The position numbers were made by a program, and so were the translations under genes. This document shows positions 26,101-34,091 of a DNA stretch of 64,000 bases, in pieces (within the stretch, counting starts at the first letter, position 1; the number at the start of each line of letters is the position of its first letter). The stretch spans positions 2,254,501 to 2,318,500 of the forward strand of contig OZ024869.1 of assembly GCA_964017185.1 (NCBI GenBank), written 5' to 3'. Source of the DNA: Rugalucina vietnamica (Eukaryota > Mollusca > Bivalvia > Lucinida > Lucinidae). A model generated the notes under the pieces. The model ran no database searches, was not told where the DNA came from, and saw nothing but the letters and a program-made list of their open reading frames with translations.

Positions 26101-26394
26101 GTTTACCAAAAAATTTCTAGTATTTGTTGCTTGACGTCCCAGTCAACAGCAATGGTTATGTCAGGACAACCATATCCAATATGCCAGTGGTCCTGAATGA
26201 CTGAAAAAAAAAAATGCTGAATGTTCAAAAAATTTGTGAACAGCAGAGCTTGATCAACTTTTGACAACAATTACTGGCTGCAGTTTCCTATCTGAAAACA
26301 AATATAAATAACCATTAGTTTCTAAACAGTCACCTGTAGAGACAAAACGACCCCTGCTGGTCAGCTGGGCAATAAGGTTGGCAACTGTCAACAT
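10986..26394 (-). CDS. NAXD: NAXD gene: ATP-dependent (S)-NAD(P)H-hydrate dehydratase, nine exons, 3' end not found
   Basis: The enzyme uses ATP to dehydrate the S forms of NADHX and NADPHX back to NADH and NADPH; it works with the NAXE epimerase in cofactor repair. Nine minus-strand exons join with GT/AG sites and consistent phases into 284 codons plus two bases. Visible family blocks in order: a short basic presequence, [53 protein letters not shown], the VRKG block and GGQGDLLSG, the ribokinase-fold GxGD motif with the catalytic Asp. The family's C-terminal block (AAYGACMLTRxCN to SDMI) was not found below 10986, so the last exon or exons lie outside the window or were missed. Introns are large and full of transposons. 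Identity is secure; exact junctions are by eye. Confidence 0.93.
11113..12591. other. NAXD intron 8, 3' part
   Basis: Apart from the inverted repeat at 11378-11491, this is AT-rich intron with no gene. A 20-bp tandem duplication (AACTGGTGAGTTCCGGTGAG type) is at 12456-12490. Confidence 0.5.
11378..11491. repeat. Inverted repeat, about 50-bp arms
   Basis: TGTCAGGTATGGATCGACAA on the left pairs with the right arm ending TCTATACCTGACA; arms also share GGGTCACA.TTTGGCATCA. Probably a small foldback MITE in the NAXD intron. Confidence 0.6.
12592..12825. mobile_element. Hairpin MITE copy 8, full length
   Basis: 234 bp with AAAT on both sides, in NAXD intron 8. Inverted ends and central GGTTACC hairpin intact. 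Confidence 0.9.
12958..13184. mobile_element. Hairpin MITE copy 9
   Basis: About 227 bp. The 4-bp duplication is not clean, but AAATAATCT occurs at both edges; ends are degraded (GAGTCTCAGCAC). Confidence 0.75.
13185..13889. other. NAXD intron 8, no gene seen
   Basis: 13325-13470 resembles the old SINE-like body at 10560-10800 (GGATGGAGCCACTGCTTCCT). Otherwise AT-rich and unremarkable. Confidence 0.45.
13890..14118. mobile_element. Hairpin MITE copy 10
   Basis: 229 bp with ATAT on both sides; the hairpin has a few mismatches (CTTCGTGGTTACCGCATAG). Confidence 0.87.
14474..14709. mobile_element. Hairpin MITE copy 11, diverged left end
   Basis: Right end GCTC followed by ATTT at 14710; the left end (GTTGCGACATGAG) is mutated and its duplication unclear, so the left edge is approximate. 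Confidence 0.7.
15113..15264. mobile_element. Hairpin MITE copy 12, truncated
   Basis: Left end GAGCCACGTCGTGAG preceded by ATAT. Half of the hairpin is deleted and the right terminus is lost after AACCCTAAAGCGGG. Confidence 0.75.
15441..15561 (-). CDS. NAXD: NAXD exon 8
   Basis: Between TGTAG and GTAGGT. Encodes [20 protein letters not shown] then [20 protein letters not shown]. The 3-kb intron on its upstream side holds two nested tandem-array elements (15772-18425). Confidence 0.92.
15612..15680. mobile_element. Hairpin MITE copy 13, fragment
   Basis: Left end GAGCCACATTGAG followed by degraded internal sequence, 51 bp upstream of NAXD exon 8. Confidence 0.5.
15772..18425. mobile_element. 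Tandem-array element 2 (outer), ~190-bp units, split by element 3
   Basis: Begins ATGTCCCCCGCCTTG; ends in a hairpin at 18391-18424 (ATGTCCCTTTGTC ... GGGGGACA). Units of roughly 170-195 bp carry GAGGATTATATCCAAATCAC; I count six before and one after the inner element. A GAAGGACGAAATGACGG-type simple repeat precedes the hairpin. It lies in NAXD intron 7. Confidence 0.8.
17001..18189. mobile_element. Tandem-array element 3 (inner), ~148-bp units
   Basis: Nested in element 2. Begins ATGTCCCCCCAACCG; ends in a hairpin 18160-18189 (ATGTCCCCCACC, loop, GGTTGGGGAGACAT). Seven units of about 148 bp carry CTTCTGTGCAAGTTTGGTCA. The outer unit phrase AATGACTAAGTTCATATTGC resumes right after 18189, showing the nesting. 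Confidence 0.82.
18555..18659 (-). CDS. NAXD: NAXD exon 7
   Basis: A 105-bp exon between TTTTAG and GTAAGA encoding [20 protein letters not shown] then [15 protein letters not shown]. LTPxxxEFxRL is a family signature. Confidence 0.93.
19003..19230. mobile_element. Palindromic MITE (AACCGCC family) copy b
   Basis: Starts ACATCAGGAATACATGTCC; shows TATACCCCC and a shortened palindrome around AGAACCGCC. It stops 33 bp before NAXD exon 6. Confidence 0.65.
19263..19313 (-). CDS. NAXD: NAXD exon 6
   Basis: A 51-bp in-frame exon (17 codons) between TTTCAG and GTAAGT encoding [17 protein letters not shown], the strand that leads into the DGL motif of exon 7. Confidence 0.92.
19570..19925. repeat. 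Two old SINE-like repeats in tandem
   Basis: Two diverged copies (19570-19700 and 19790-19925) share GGTAGTGTT..TTAGCAT, TTGGTTCAATCCCTGTCAGG (B-box-like) and CACCTGTTACA. Both are too mutated to be called tRNA. They lie in NAXD intron 5. Confidence 0.4.
19953..20064 (-). CDS. NAXD: NAXD exon 5
   Basis: Between TTACAG and GTAAGT. Encodes [20 protein letters not shown] then [20 protein letters not shown] is a signature of the ribokinase-like fold in this family. Confidence 0.94.
20384..20472 (-). CDS. NAXD: NAXD exon 4
   Basis: Between TTGTAG and GTAAGT. Encodes [16 protein letters not shown] and [14 protein letters not shown], matching the animal enzymes closely. Phase 2 end joins exon 5. 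Confidence 0.93.
20650..20930. mobile_element. Palindromic MITE (AACCGCC family) copy c
   Basis: About 280 bp; left end CATTACGAAAACATGCCC, right end GATATGTTATCCTGATG. The palindrome CATAGAATGTGGGTACATGT pairs with ACAAGTACCCACAATCTATG. In NAXD intron 3. Confidence 0.75.
21037..21082 (-). CDS. NAXD: NAXD exon 3
   Basis: A 46-bp exon between TTGCAG and GTGAGT encoding [16 protein letters not shown], a nearly invariant family block. The first base completes the Glu codon started by exon 2. Confidence 0.93.
21546..21687 (-). CDS. NAXD: NAXD exon 2
   Basis: Follows a TTTTCTAG acceptor and ends before GTAAGT. Encodes [14 protein letters not shown], the [18 protein letters not shown] stretch and GGCQ, the conserved N-terminal part of the YjeF C-terminal domain. 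The BEL/Pao element lies in the 4.6-kb intron upstream. Confidence 0.93.
21700..21848. mobile_element. Palindromic MITE (AACCGCC family) copy d, cut by LTR element
   Basis: The palindrome (CATAGACTGTGGGTAAAC ... AACGAGAACCCACTATGTAT) runs up to the BEL/Pao 5' LTR; the remaining right part was not found past 25692. Confidence 0.6.
21852..22086 (+). repeat. 5' LTR of BEL/Pao remnant
   Basis: Starts TGGACTGAAGGGTTTC, ends ATCATCGGACCA. Nearly identical to the 3' copy, with roughly ten differences by eye. Confidence 0.85.
22128..22570 (+). pseudogene. BEL/Pao gag, N-terminal part
   Basis: Open frame starting [14 protein letters not shown], charged and helical, broken by the insertion of tandem-array element 4. 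The downstream part resumes at about 23906. Confidence 0.75.
22581..23902. mobile_element. Tandem-array element 4, ~152-bp units, inserted in gag
   Basis: Begins ATGTCTCCCCCC; ends with a hairpin 23872-23902 (ATGTCTCCC, loop, GGGGGGAGACAT). Eight units of about 152 bp carry AAGTGTACCAAGTTTCATTG. An ACGGACGG-type simple repeat (23809-23858) precedes the hairpin. Confidence 0.82.
23906..25085 (+). pseudogene. BEL/Pao gag, central and zinc-knuckle part
   Basis: Reads [58 protein letters not shown], then [13 protein letters not shown] and [20 protein letters not shown]. These are characteristic of Pao gag (DUF1759-type) with its cysteine knuckles. Frameshifts near 24035 and 24376 and stops near 24593, 24728 and 25082 show it is dead. 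Confidence 0.85.
25458..25692 (+). repeat. 3' LTR of BEL/Pao remnant
   Basis: Same length as the 5' LTR and directly preceded by the polypurine tract. Confidence 0.85.
25693..26333. other. NAXD intron 1, exon-1 side
   Basis: Short duplications around TTTTGAGTATTAATCAAC (25766-25880), then a dispersed-repeat phrase GACGTCCCAGTCAACAGC (26130) that recurs near 63645. No gene. Confidence 0.5.
26334..26394 (-). CDS. NAXD: NAXD exon 1 (start codon, presequence)
   Basis: Begins ATG at 26394 and encodes [20 protein letters not shown] plus one base before a GTGACT donor. It has no acidic residue, two Arg, and many hydroxylated and hydrophobic residues, as in a mitochondrial targeting peptide. It was chosen because its phase-1 end joins exactly to exon 2 and completes [10 protein letters not shown]. 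Confidence 0.7.
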
Positions 26395-26593
26395 TTCGGA
26401 AAGAAGAGTAAGATAACTTTCAGTTTCACAAAACTTGACAGTTTTTATTTACATTTTTCTGTAGCTTAAGCGGCTGCACGAGCGAGTAAATCCGAAAGGC
26501 AAAGTTCAGAAGCGAAACGTACACAAACTGTCGGGAACGATTTCTGGTCATTTCGGACATTGTAGAGCTGTATGCTTTCGCAAAAGTGACTGA
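26395..26593 (-). promoter_or_regulatory. Presumed NAXD 5'UTR and promoter region
   Basis: The only non-repeat DNA between the NAXD ATG and the end of the retroelement stack. It holds an upstream ATG frame (MSEMTRNRSRQF..., stop near 26427) that could be a uORF. No TATA motif was identified. The role is inferred from position. Confidence 0.35.
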
Positions 26594-26896
26594 ACAATCT
26601 GAACAGTTTACTGGTGACACGCCAAATGACATTATTTCACCAGGGGGTTCGGATGGGGGAGAAATTAGTCCCTTGAACGCACGAGTGAAGCGAACTTGGA
26701 CACACAGTTATCAGACATTTCAGCAGAGGAGATAAGTGAATCAGGGAGGTCATTCCAGTCATTGATAGTCTGTGGAAAGAAACTACTTTTGTACGCTTCT
26801 TTGCTAGCTGAAGGTATCTGAAAAGCCAAAGAGTGTTGATTTCTACAACGCCTATTCTTTGGGATAAGGTCATCTGTGGGTATTCTGGCTTTACCC
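26594..26896 (-). pseudogene. Non-LTR element B2, 3' end segment
   Basis: Minus strand continues the B2 reading frame after the A1 insertion: ARIPTDDLIPKNRRCRN, FFPQTINDWNDLPDSL, VSKFASLVRSRD and stop, then a tail ending in TTCAGATTGTTCAG. It matches the C-terminus of B1 at 36800-37114. Confidence 0.85.
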
Positions 26897-26988
26897 TTTA
26901 TCTATCTCAGGTGTTGGGTGGGTGCTAAATTTTGAATTTAGCAAGATAGGGAGAACATTCGGGATGGGCCATTAAAACTATTTACAAG
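26897..26988 (-). pseudogene. Non-LTR element A1, 3' UTR and GATA tail
   Basis: Minus strand: GTAAATAGTTTTAATGG, AATTTAGCACCCACCC, then GAGATAGATA tail. Matches the 3' end of A2 and A3. A1 continues at 34920 across the gypsy insertion. Confidence 0.75.
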
Positions 26989-28665
26989 TGTTATGTATGA
27001 CAATGAGGGTGACGCGGCTACATCCAAGCAGGCATATAGATTTCAATTACACACTGCATCAGCAAACATTAGAACAGGTTCAGTCCGCTAAATACCTCGG
27101 TTTAACTATCACAGATGATCTTGATTGGGGTCAACACATTTCTGAAATTACATGCAAGGCAACTAAGACTTTGGGTTTTCTTCGGCGCAATTTGGCACTG
27201 GCACCTAGGCATACAAAGGAAGTTGCATACAAAACATTGGTTCGGCCTCAACTTGAGTATGCAGCTCCTATTTGGCATCCCTATCATGAAACTCAGATTG
27301 AGATGGTGGAGAAGGTGCAGAGGACTGCTGCCCGGTGGACCTGCAGGCGATGGAGGAACACCAGTAGCGTCGGTGAAATGCTAGACGAACTTGAGTGGCC
27401 ATCCCTGGAGTCTCGCAGGGAGCGGTCCTCCTTAACCTTCTTCTACAAGATACACTCCGGTACAGTGTCTCTTGATAAAGACAAATACCTGACCCCGGCA
27501 CCCAATCTAAGGCATACTCGGGCATCACATGAATCACAATACACAAGACCATTTGCCTATAGTGATGCCCTGAAAAATTCCTTTTTCCCCAGAACTATTC
27601 CGGTTTGGAATAGTCTCCCTTCTTCAGTGGTCCTATCTAAGACCATTGAGGAATTTAAGGCTTCTATTTAAATCATTGGCCCAGAGGCATGCGTTTTAGT
27701 ATGCCTCTCATCTATATCTTGTAAATAGTTTTAATGGTCCACCCCAAATGTTTAATTTTCCCTTGACTAAATTCTAAATTTAGCCACCCACCCCACACCT
27801 GAGGTGATGATCAGAAATTGATCGACTCAGTATCAGAAGATAGATAGACAGTTACTTGTTGAAAGATGTGCATTCAGTACTGGTAAACTTCCCAAGGGAG
27901 TATGCCCAGGAAAGTATGATGTTATACATATGATGTTTACTTGTTGTCCTTAGCAATTATTTACTTTTAGTGTCCCAGATATTGGACATAAACAGGTTGT
28001 TTACTTCAGAATTTTCTAGAAATTTCAAATTGTTCTTTGATGGAAAAGTCCGGAAAAATCTGGAAGAACCAAAGATGTAGAATCTTCTAGAAAAATCTTT
28101 TTTTTATGTCAAAAGAATATTGTGGAATTTTCTGGAAGGATAATGGCCTCTCTAGAATATTCCAGAACATTAAATTTTGGTAAACAACTTGTTATTTTTA
28201 GTATATGATATCATAGAATTTGCTGGAAGAATCCTGAATGTTCCTCAGTGCTATATAAGGGCTACAAATTTTCATAAGGACAATCTTTGGGTACTGTTAC
28301 TATTAAGAAGTCAAAATCTATCTTACTGGAATTTAAACTTATTCTTGGATTACTTTGTGATATTCGATTCTGGATTGGGACATAGTGCAATTTTGAAACA
28401 AACTTTAATTCTTGGGATCAGAAACTGATACAGACTTGTGTTAAAAAATTCTGAGGGACATTCAGACATTATTTAAGGGAATTAACATCTTGAAAGGTAT
28501 TGTACATTCATTTTTGTTTGATTGTATATATGCTTTTGATTGTTTCACATGTAATTACTGGTTAAATCACTTCTAAATAGATTTGTTAAATTTTAAACAA
28601 AGCTTGTTGCTGGCTAACCAACTTGTTGGTTTCCTTAATCTTCTAGTTACGCCTGGCACGTAACA
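26989..28665 (+). repeat. 5' LTR of the Gmr1-like element, split by A2
   Basis: First 14 bases (TGTTATGTATGACA) at 26989-27002, the rest at 27847-28665 beginning with a repeated GACA. Ends CTGGCACGTAACA. Confidence 0.85.
27003..27846 (+). mobile_element. Non-LTR element A2, 5'-truncated, inside the 5' LTR
   Basis: Carries the last third of a family-A RT: QVQSAKYLGLTITDDLDWGQ, LVRPQLEYAAPIWHPYHETQ, MLDELEWPSLESRRER and FFPRTIPVWNSLPSSV, stop at 27671, then 3' UTR and a GATAGATA tail. Duplicated GACA (26999-27002 and 27847-27850) marks the insertion. The open frame from 26988 is intact, so this copy is fairly young. Confidence 0.88.
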
Positions 28666-28669
28666 GAAT

Positions 28670-28687
28670 TGGGGGCTCGAGTCCGGG
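28670..28687 (+). other. Primer-binding site of the Gmr1-like element
   Basis: TGGGGGCTCGAGTCCGGG, four bases after the 5' LTR; it starts with TGG, complementary to a tRNA CCA end, and its inverse resembles a T-arm. The tRNA was not identified. Confidence 0.65.
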
Positions 28688-28777
28688 ATTGAAATTTCTT
28701 GTGCACCAAATTTATTTAAAATTCTAAAGTATCTTCACTGTTTGCTGTTTAAATAGCTAAAGCCAGCAAAAGCAACC

Positions 28778-29365
28778 ATGTCATTCAAACTAAGTGACTT
28801 TATTGCTGCGCCTTCTCAGGAGCTGTTAGATAAGGCCAAAAAGAGTGACCTATTAGACATAGCTGATCATTATGGGTTGTCAAATATCAAGACTTCCGTG
28901 TTAAAACATGAAATTAAGAACATTTTGATTCAGTTTTTTGTTGACGAGGAAATTTTTGATTCCTCGGCTACTTCTCAGATTCTAGTCACTCAGACTGACT
29001 TGCAGTTGAGGGAACTAGAAATCAAAAGACAAATTGAGATGGAAAAAACTAAAATTTGAGTATGAAGAAAGAATAAGGTTGGAAACTTTAGAACGGGCTG
29101 AAAGAATAAGGGCAGAAAAGGCCGAAAGGGAAGAAAGAATAAGATTGGATACTTTAGAACGGGAAGAAAGAATGCATAAACAAAAGTTAGAAATGGAAGA
29201 ACGAGAGAAGGAAAAACAAAGAGAATTAGAACGAGAAAAAATTGAGTTAGAAAAAGAAAAATTAGAAAGAGAAGAAAGGCTTGAAATTGAAAAAGAAAAA
29301 ATTTAAATTTGAAATTGAAGAAAAAGAAAGAGAAAGGCAATTTCAGTTAAGAATGAAGGAAATTG
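28778..29365 (+). pseudogene. Gmr1-like element, gag N-terminal coiled-coil region
   Basis: MSFKLSDFIAAPSQELLDKA, LLDIADHYGL, then a frameshift near 29050 into a long Glu/Arg/Lys coiled coil (EEREKEKQRELEREKIELEK). Such charged coiled-coil leaders before a SCAN-like capsid occur in animal gypsy gags. Confidence 0.75.
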
Positions 29366-29565
29366 TATGTTTTCATATTTTTAGTTAAGTTAAGGTAACT
29401 GAGTGGCCACCTATTGGGAAAATAGCTGCTCATTCGGCTTACGATATGTTTCATGGTATAAGTACCTGATTGTTAGTTTGTTTTTTTCCCACCTCGGTTT
29501 TTGGAGTGGGAATCTTTTTCTGATTGCGCCTTTTCCTGATCTTTGCCTACTTGTACCTTTTTTTT
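29366..29565 (+). mobile_element. Short dispersed repeat inserted in the Gmr1-like gag
   Basis: TTAGTTAAGTTAAGGTAACT to TTGCCTACTTGTACC and a T run; same family as 38148-38430, opposite orientation. It separates the coiled coil from the capsid region. Confidence 0.7.
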
Positions 29566-30357
29566 AATGACAAATCAAAATCAAAATCTTTGCCTTTGGC
29601 TACTAGTACAGTATTTGATGTCACAAAACACATTCGTCTCGTTCCTCCATTTCAAGAAAAAGAGGTTGACAAATATTTCTTACATTTTGAGAAGGTGGCA
29701 GAAAACTTGAAATGGCCAAGAGAGCACTGGACCTTGCTTTTGCAAAGTGTTGTAATTGGTAAAGCTCGAGAAATTTACACTCAGCTTTCTCTTGAGCAAA
29801 GCTCAGATTATGATACAGTAAAGGAATTTATTCTTAAGGCTTATGAGTTGGTCCCTGAGGCATACAGGCAGAAATTTAGAGACTGTAGAAAAGAACATGA
29901 CCAGACTCATGTTGAGTTTGCTAGAACAAAAGAGCAACTATTTGATAGATGGTGTTCTTCAAAGAAAGTAGGTTCTGATCATGCAAAGCTAAGGCAGCTC
30001 ATGCTTGTTGAAGAATTCAAACGGTGCATAAATTCTGATGTTAAGGCTTTCTTGAACGAAAGAGAAGTTGAAAACTTGGAAACAGCAGCACGTTTAGCTG
30101 ATGACTATGCTTTGACTCATAAGGCTTCATTTGTCAACAAGCCATATCCTAGGAAACCATATAACCCTCAATCAAAGCAAATTGCCCCTCAGTCAAAACC
30201 ATATTCCCCTCAGTCCGGTCCCAAAGCCAATCCCAGTAATCCAACTGACAATTCCAGTCCAAAACCCAAATTTTCTGGTGAAAACAAAGAATAAAATCCC
30301 TTATCCCAGCCAATCTGTAATTATTGTAAGAAAACTGGCCACATTATTTCTGAATGT
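29566..30357 (+). pseudogene. Gmr1-like element, gag capsid (SCAN-like) and zinc knuckle
   Basis: IRLVPPFQEKEVDKYFLHFE, WPREHWTLLLQSVVIGKARE, IYTQLSLEQS and DYDTVKEFILKAYELVPEAY, the pattern of SCAN-like retroviral-type capsids. A basic, Pro-rich region follows, then TAA at 30292, then CNYCKKTGHIISEC (CX2CX4HX4C) in the same frame. Confidence 0.85.
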
Positions 30358-32019
30358 TTGGCACTGAAACGAAAGAAAGAAAGAGAAAATCTAGATAGTG
30401 CTAAACCGACAGGCCTCACCTCCTTAAAGGCTAAACCACAGTCTTGTATCCAGGAAGAAAACCCTATACTGACCAGAACTTGTAAAGAGTCAGTCTCTGA
30501 GGATTCTATTATGGAGATTTATGAACCATTCTTATCAGATGGTTTTGTGTCACTTAACAGTGATTCTGCCCAGTCTACCCCTATCAAAATCTTACGAGAT
30601 ACCGGAGCTTCTCAATCCCTTATCTTGGCAGATACCTTGCCATTTTCCGAGAAGTCTTCTTCTGGGACAAGTGTCCTTATCCAGGGCGTAGAGTGTGGAT
30701 TTGTTAACGTACCCCTCCATAATATCTATTTGTCCTCTGACTTAGTAACAGGTCCCGTGGCTGTAGGTATTAGACCTTATCTACCTTTTAAAGGTGTTCA
30801 CTTGCTGTTAGGCAATGATTTGGCAGGAGATAAGGTTGTGGTAAACCCACTTTTGACCAGCACACCATGTGTTGATCAACCGCCTGATCCCATTGAGCAG
30901 GAAATTCCTGACCTTTACCCTTCTTGTGCTGTTACTAGGGCAATGGCTAAGAAAGCCAAATTATATGATGGGATGAAGGACATAAATTTAACTGACACTT
31001 TGATAGGTCAGTCCTTTAATAAAGAGATTTCAACATCTCTTTCCCCTAGTCAGTCTGATATTCAGACTGACCCTAGCAATCCAAGGTCGGGGTCAGAAAA
31101 TGACCTTTCACCTTCCAACTCAAATGACCAAGGTCATGACCAGATGTCAAGGTCACAGCTTTGTAAAGAACAACACAGTGATTCTGAGATCTCGCCTTTA
31201 TTTGAAAGGGCTTTAGATGAAAAAGAAATATCCCAGGTCCCTGTTTGCTATTATGTCAAAAATGGCATATTAATGCGAAAATGGCGTCCTCCAGATGTCT
31301 CAGCAGAAGATGAGTGGACTGTTAACCACCAAATTGTGATCCCTAGGGTTTATCGCCCTGAAATCTTAAACTTGGCCCATGAAACTCCAATGTCAGGCCA
31401 TTTAGGTGTAAATAAGACCTATCACAAGATTCTAAATCATTTCTACTGGCCAGGATTAAAATCTGATGTTTCACAGCATTGCAAATCCTGCCACATTTGT
31501 CAAATGGTAGGAAAGCCCAATCAGACTATTCCTAAAGCTCAGTTACAGCCCATTCCTGCCTTTGATGAACCTTTCAGCAGAGTGATTATTGATTGTGTAG
31601 GTCCCTTACCCAAAACAAAGAAAGGTTGTGAATATCTTCTGACCATAATGTGTGCTTCAACTCGCTTTCCTGAAGCTATCCCACTCAGAAATATCAAGGA
31701 TAAAACAATAGTTAATGCACTTGTGAAGTTCTTCACATTTGTAGGCCTCCCAAAATGTATCCAGTCAGATCAGGGCTCAAATTTTATGTCAGTAATTTTT
31801 CAGCAAGTTATGTACGAACTTGGAATTAAGCAATACAAGTCATCGGCTTACCACCCTGAAAGCCAAGGTGCCTTAGAAAGATTCCATCAAACTTTGAAAA
31901 ACATGATCAGATCTTACTGCTTTGACACTGAAAAAGATTGGGATGAAGGCATACACTTGCTTCTACGTATTTGCTGTAAGAGAATCTGTACAAGAGTCTC
32001 TGGGGTTCAGCCCATTTGA
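30358..32019 (+). pseudogene. Gmr1-like element, protease and integrase
   Basis: Same frame as gag. Protease: ILRDTGASQSLILADTLPF. Then a linker and the integrase: HETPMSGHLGVNKTYHKILN, CKSCHICQ (HHCC finger), IIDCVGPLPKTKKGCEYLL, GLPKCIQSDQGSNFMS and YHPESQGALERFHQTLKNM (D, D and E catalytic residues). The frame breaks near 31975; the integrase C-terminus continues in the next frame. Confidence 0.9.
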
Positions 32020-33256
32020 GCTTGTTTTTGGGCACACTGTACGTGGACCGTTAAAACTTCTAAAAGAGAAATTTCTCTCAGATGATGACAGTTCTTTGAA
32101 CTTACTTCAGTATGTGTCTGATTTCAAAAACAAACTATCAAAGGCCTGTGATGCAGCTCAGTCCAATCTCAAATCTGCTCAAAGCAAAATGAAGATTCGT
32201 TATGATGAAAATGCTAAAGACAGAAATTTTGAACCTGGAGACAAGGTACTTGCTCTCTTGCCCATTCCTGTCAGACCTTTACAAGCTAGATATTATGGCC
32301 CGTATACTGTTGATAAAAAGTTAAGTGACGTGAATTACATTGTTAACACTCCTGGGAGGCGCAAGCAAAAACAGCTATGTCACATTAATATGCTCAAGAA
32401 GTATATTGATAGGGATAGTTCTGTTATTTCATCAGTAAATATAGTTAATTCTGTCCCTCATGAACAAAATCAAATGGACTCTGAGGACTTCAACTTGGAG
32501 AAATCTGATCCCTCGTCATCGAAACTCCAGAATTCTGACATACTACAGAATCTTGATCAGAAACTGTCTCACCTTGATTCAGACAAAAGACTTGAACTGA
32601 AACAGTTAGTTCTCGAATATGAGCACTTATTTCCGAACATTCCATCCAGAACTGACAAAATCTATCATGATGTTGACATTATTGAAGGTTCAAAACCTGT
32701 AAAGCAACATCCTTACAGAATGAACCCTGTAAAACAGCAATATCTCAGGGAAGAAGTTCAATATTTGCTGGACAATGATTTCATTGAACCCAGCCAAAGT
32801 GAATGGAGTTCTCCTTGTATTCTTGTACCTAAGCCAGACAGGACATTTAGAATGTGCACAGACTATCGAAAAGTCAATTCTGTCACTAAAACAGACACTT
32901 TTCCCATCCCACGAATCGATGACTGCATTGATAATATTGGACATGCCAAGTATGTTACAAAGTTCGATCTGCTAAAGGGATTTTGGCAGATACCCCTCAC
33001 GGACAGAGCAAAGGAGATCTCGGCATTTGTTACACCAGATGGACTGTACCAGTATAAAGTCATGCCATTTGGAATGAAGAACTCGCCTGCGACTTTTCAG
33101 CGGCTGGTCAACAGTTTGATTTCCAATCTGGATGGCTGTAAAGCCTATATCGACGACGCTATTATCTTCAGTGAGGAGTGGCAACAACACTTGCAGACAA
33201 TCAGAACATTCTTTGACCGGCTTAGTGATGCTAACTGTGAACTTGGCAAAAAGTGA
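31922..33256 (+). pseudogene. Gmr1-like element, integrase C-terminus and reverse transcriptase
   Basis: SVQESLGFSPFELVFGHTVR and FEPGDKVLALLPIP (integrase C-terminal region), then RT: DNDFIEPSQSEWSSPCILVP, CTDYRKVNSVTKTDTFPIPR, KFDLLKGFWQIPL, MPFGMKNSPATFQRLVN and KAYIDDAIIFS (YxDD intact). Frame breaks near 33240. Confidence 0.92.
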
Positions 33257-33944
33257 ATTTTGCCATGCAAACTTGACATTTCTTGGACACATTGTAGGTC
33301 AAGGTCAGGTAAAACCTGTAGAAGCTAAAGTTGAGGCTATCTCAGATTTTCCTGTACCTACTAGCAAAAGACAACTGATGCGCTTTCTGGGTATGGCTGG
33401 ATATTACAGGAAATTCTGCAACAACTTCTCGGCTATAGCTGAGCCTCTGACAAACTTGCTTGGTAAGAAGGCCAAGTATATTTGAACAGATGACTACCAG
33501 AAGTCATTTGATAAGCTCAAGGCCGTACTTAGAAGTGCTCCGGTTCTCTTAGCACCAAGTTTTGACAAAGAGTTCAAGTTGGCTGTAGATGCCAGTGATG
33601 TTGGTGCAGGCAGTGTATTGTTGCAAGAAGATGACAATGGTGTTGACCATCCTGTTTGTTATTTGTCCAAAAAGTTTAACAAGCATCAGAGAAATTACTC
33701 TACCATAGAGAAAGAATGCCTATCTCTAATCCTTGCGCTTCAGCACTTTGAAGTTTACTTAGCTTCTTCACATGCACCAATTGTTGTCTTCAGTGACCAC
33801 AGTCCACTGACTTTCATACATAAAATGAAAAACAAGAACCAGCGTTTACTCAGGTGGAGTCTCATGTTGCAAGAGCACAATCTTGACATCAGACATATTC
33901 GAGGAAGAGATAATATCATTCCAGACACCCTAAGCAGAGCTTAA
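33246..33944 (+). pseudogene. Gmr1-like element, RT connection and RNase H
   Basis: FCHANLTFLGHIVGQGQVKP, RQLMRFLGMAGYYRKFCNNF, in-frame TGA at 33483 where family members usually have Trp, then RNase H: LAVDASDVGAGSVLLQ, NYSTIEKECLSLILALQHFE, FSDHSPLTFI and RHIRGRDNIIPDTLSRA with stop at 33942. The coding region ends with RNase H; no integrase follows. Confidence 0.9.
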
Positions 33945-34080
33945 GTGCCTCTACAATGCTGATGTCCAGCTTTGTGCTGTTGTATTTGATTAGTTTTGCA
34001 CAAATTTTGCTAAACATATTGTATACAATTATCCAGTATTGCAAAAGAAAGCTTTATTTTATAAAACTTTCTTTTCTTTG

Positions 34081-34091
34081 AAGAGGGGAAG
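34081..34091 (+). other. Polypurine tract of the Gmr1-like element
   Basis: AAGAGGGGAAG directly before the 3' LTR; primes plus-strand synthesis in LTR elements. Confidence 0.8.

Noticed and set aside
26426..26632. MSEMTRNRSRQF frame as NAXD first exon
   Set aside because: No donor in it gives the phase needed by exon 2, whereas the exon at 26334-26394 fits exactly; kept only as a possible uORF.
29034..29306. Glu/Arg-rich coiled-coil protein as a host gene
   Set aside because: It lies between the primer-binding site and the capsid region of the LTR element and continues its gag after a frameshift.
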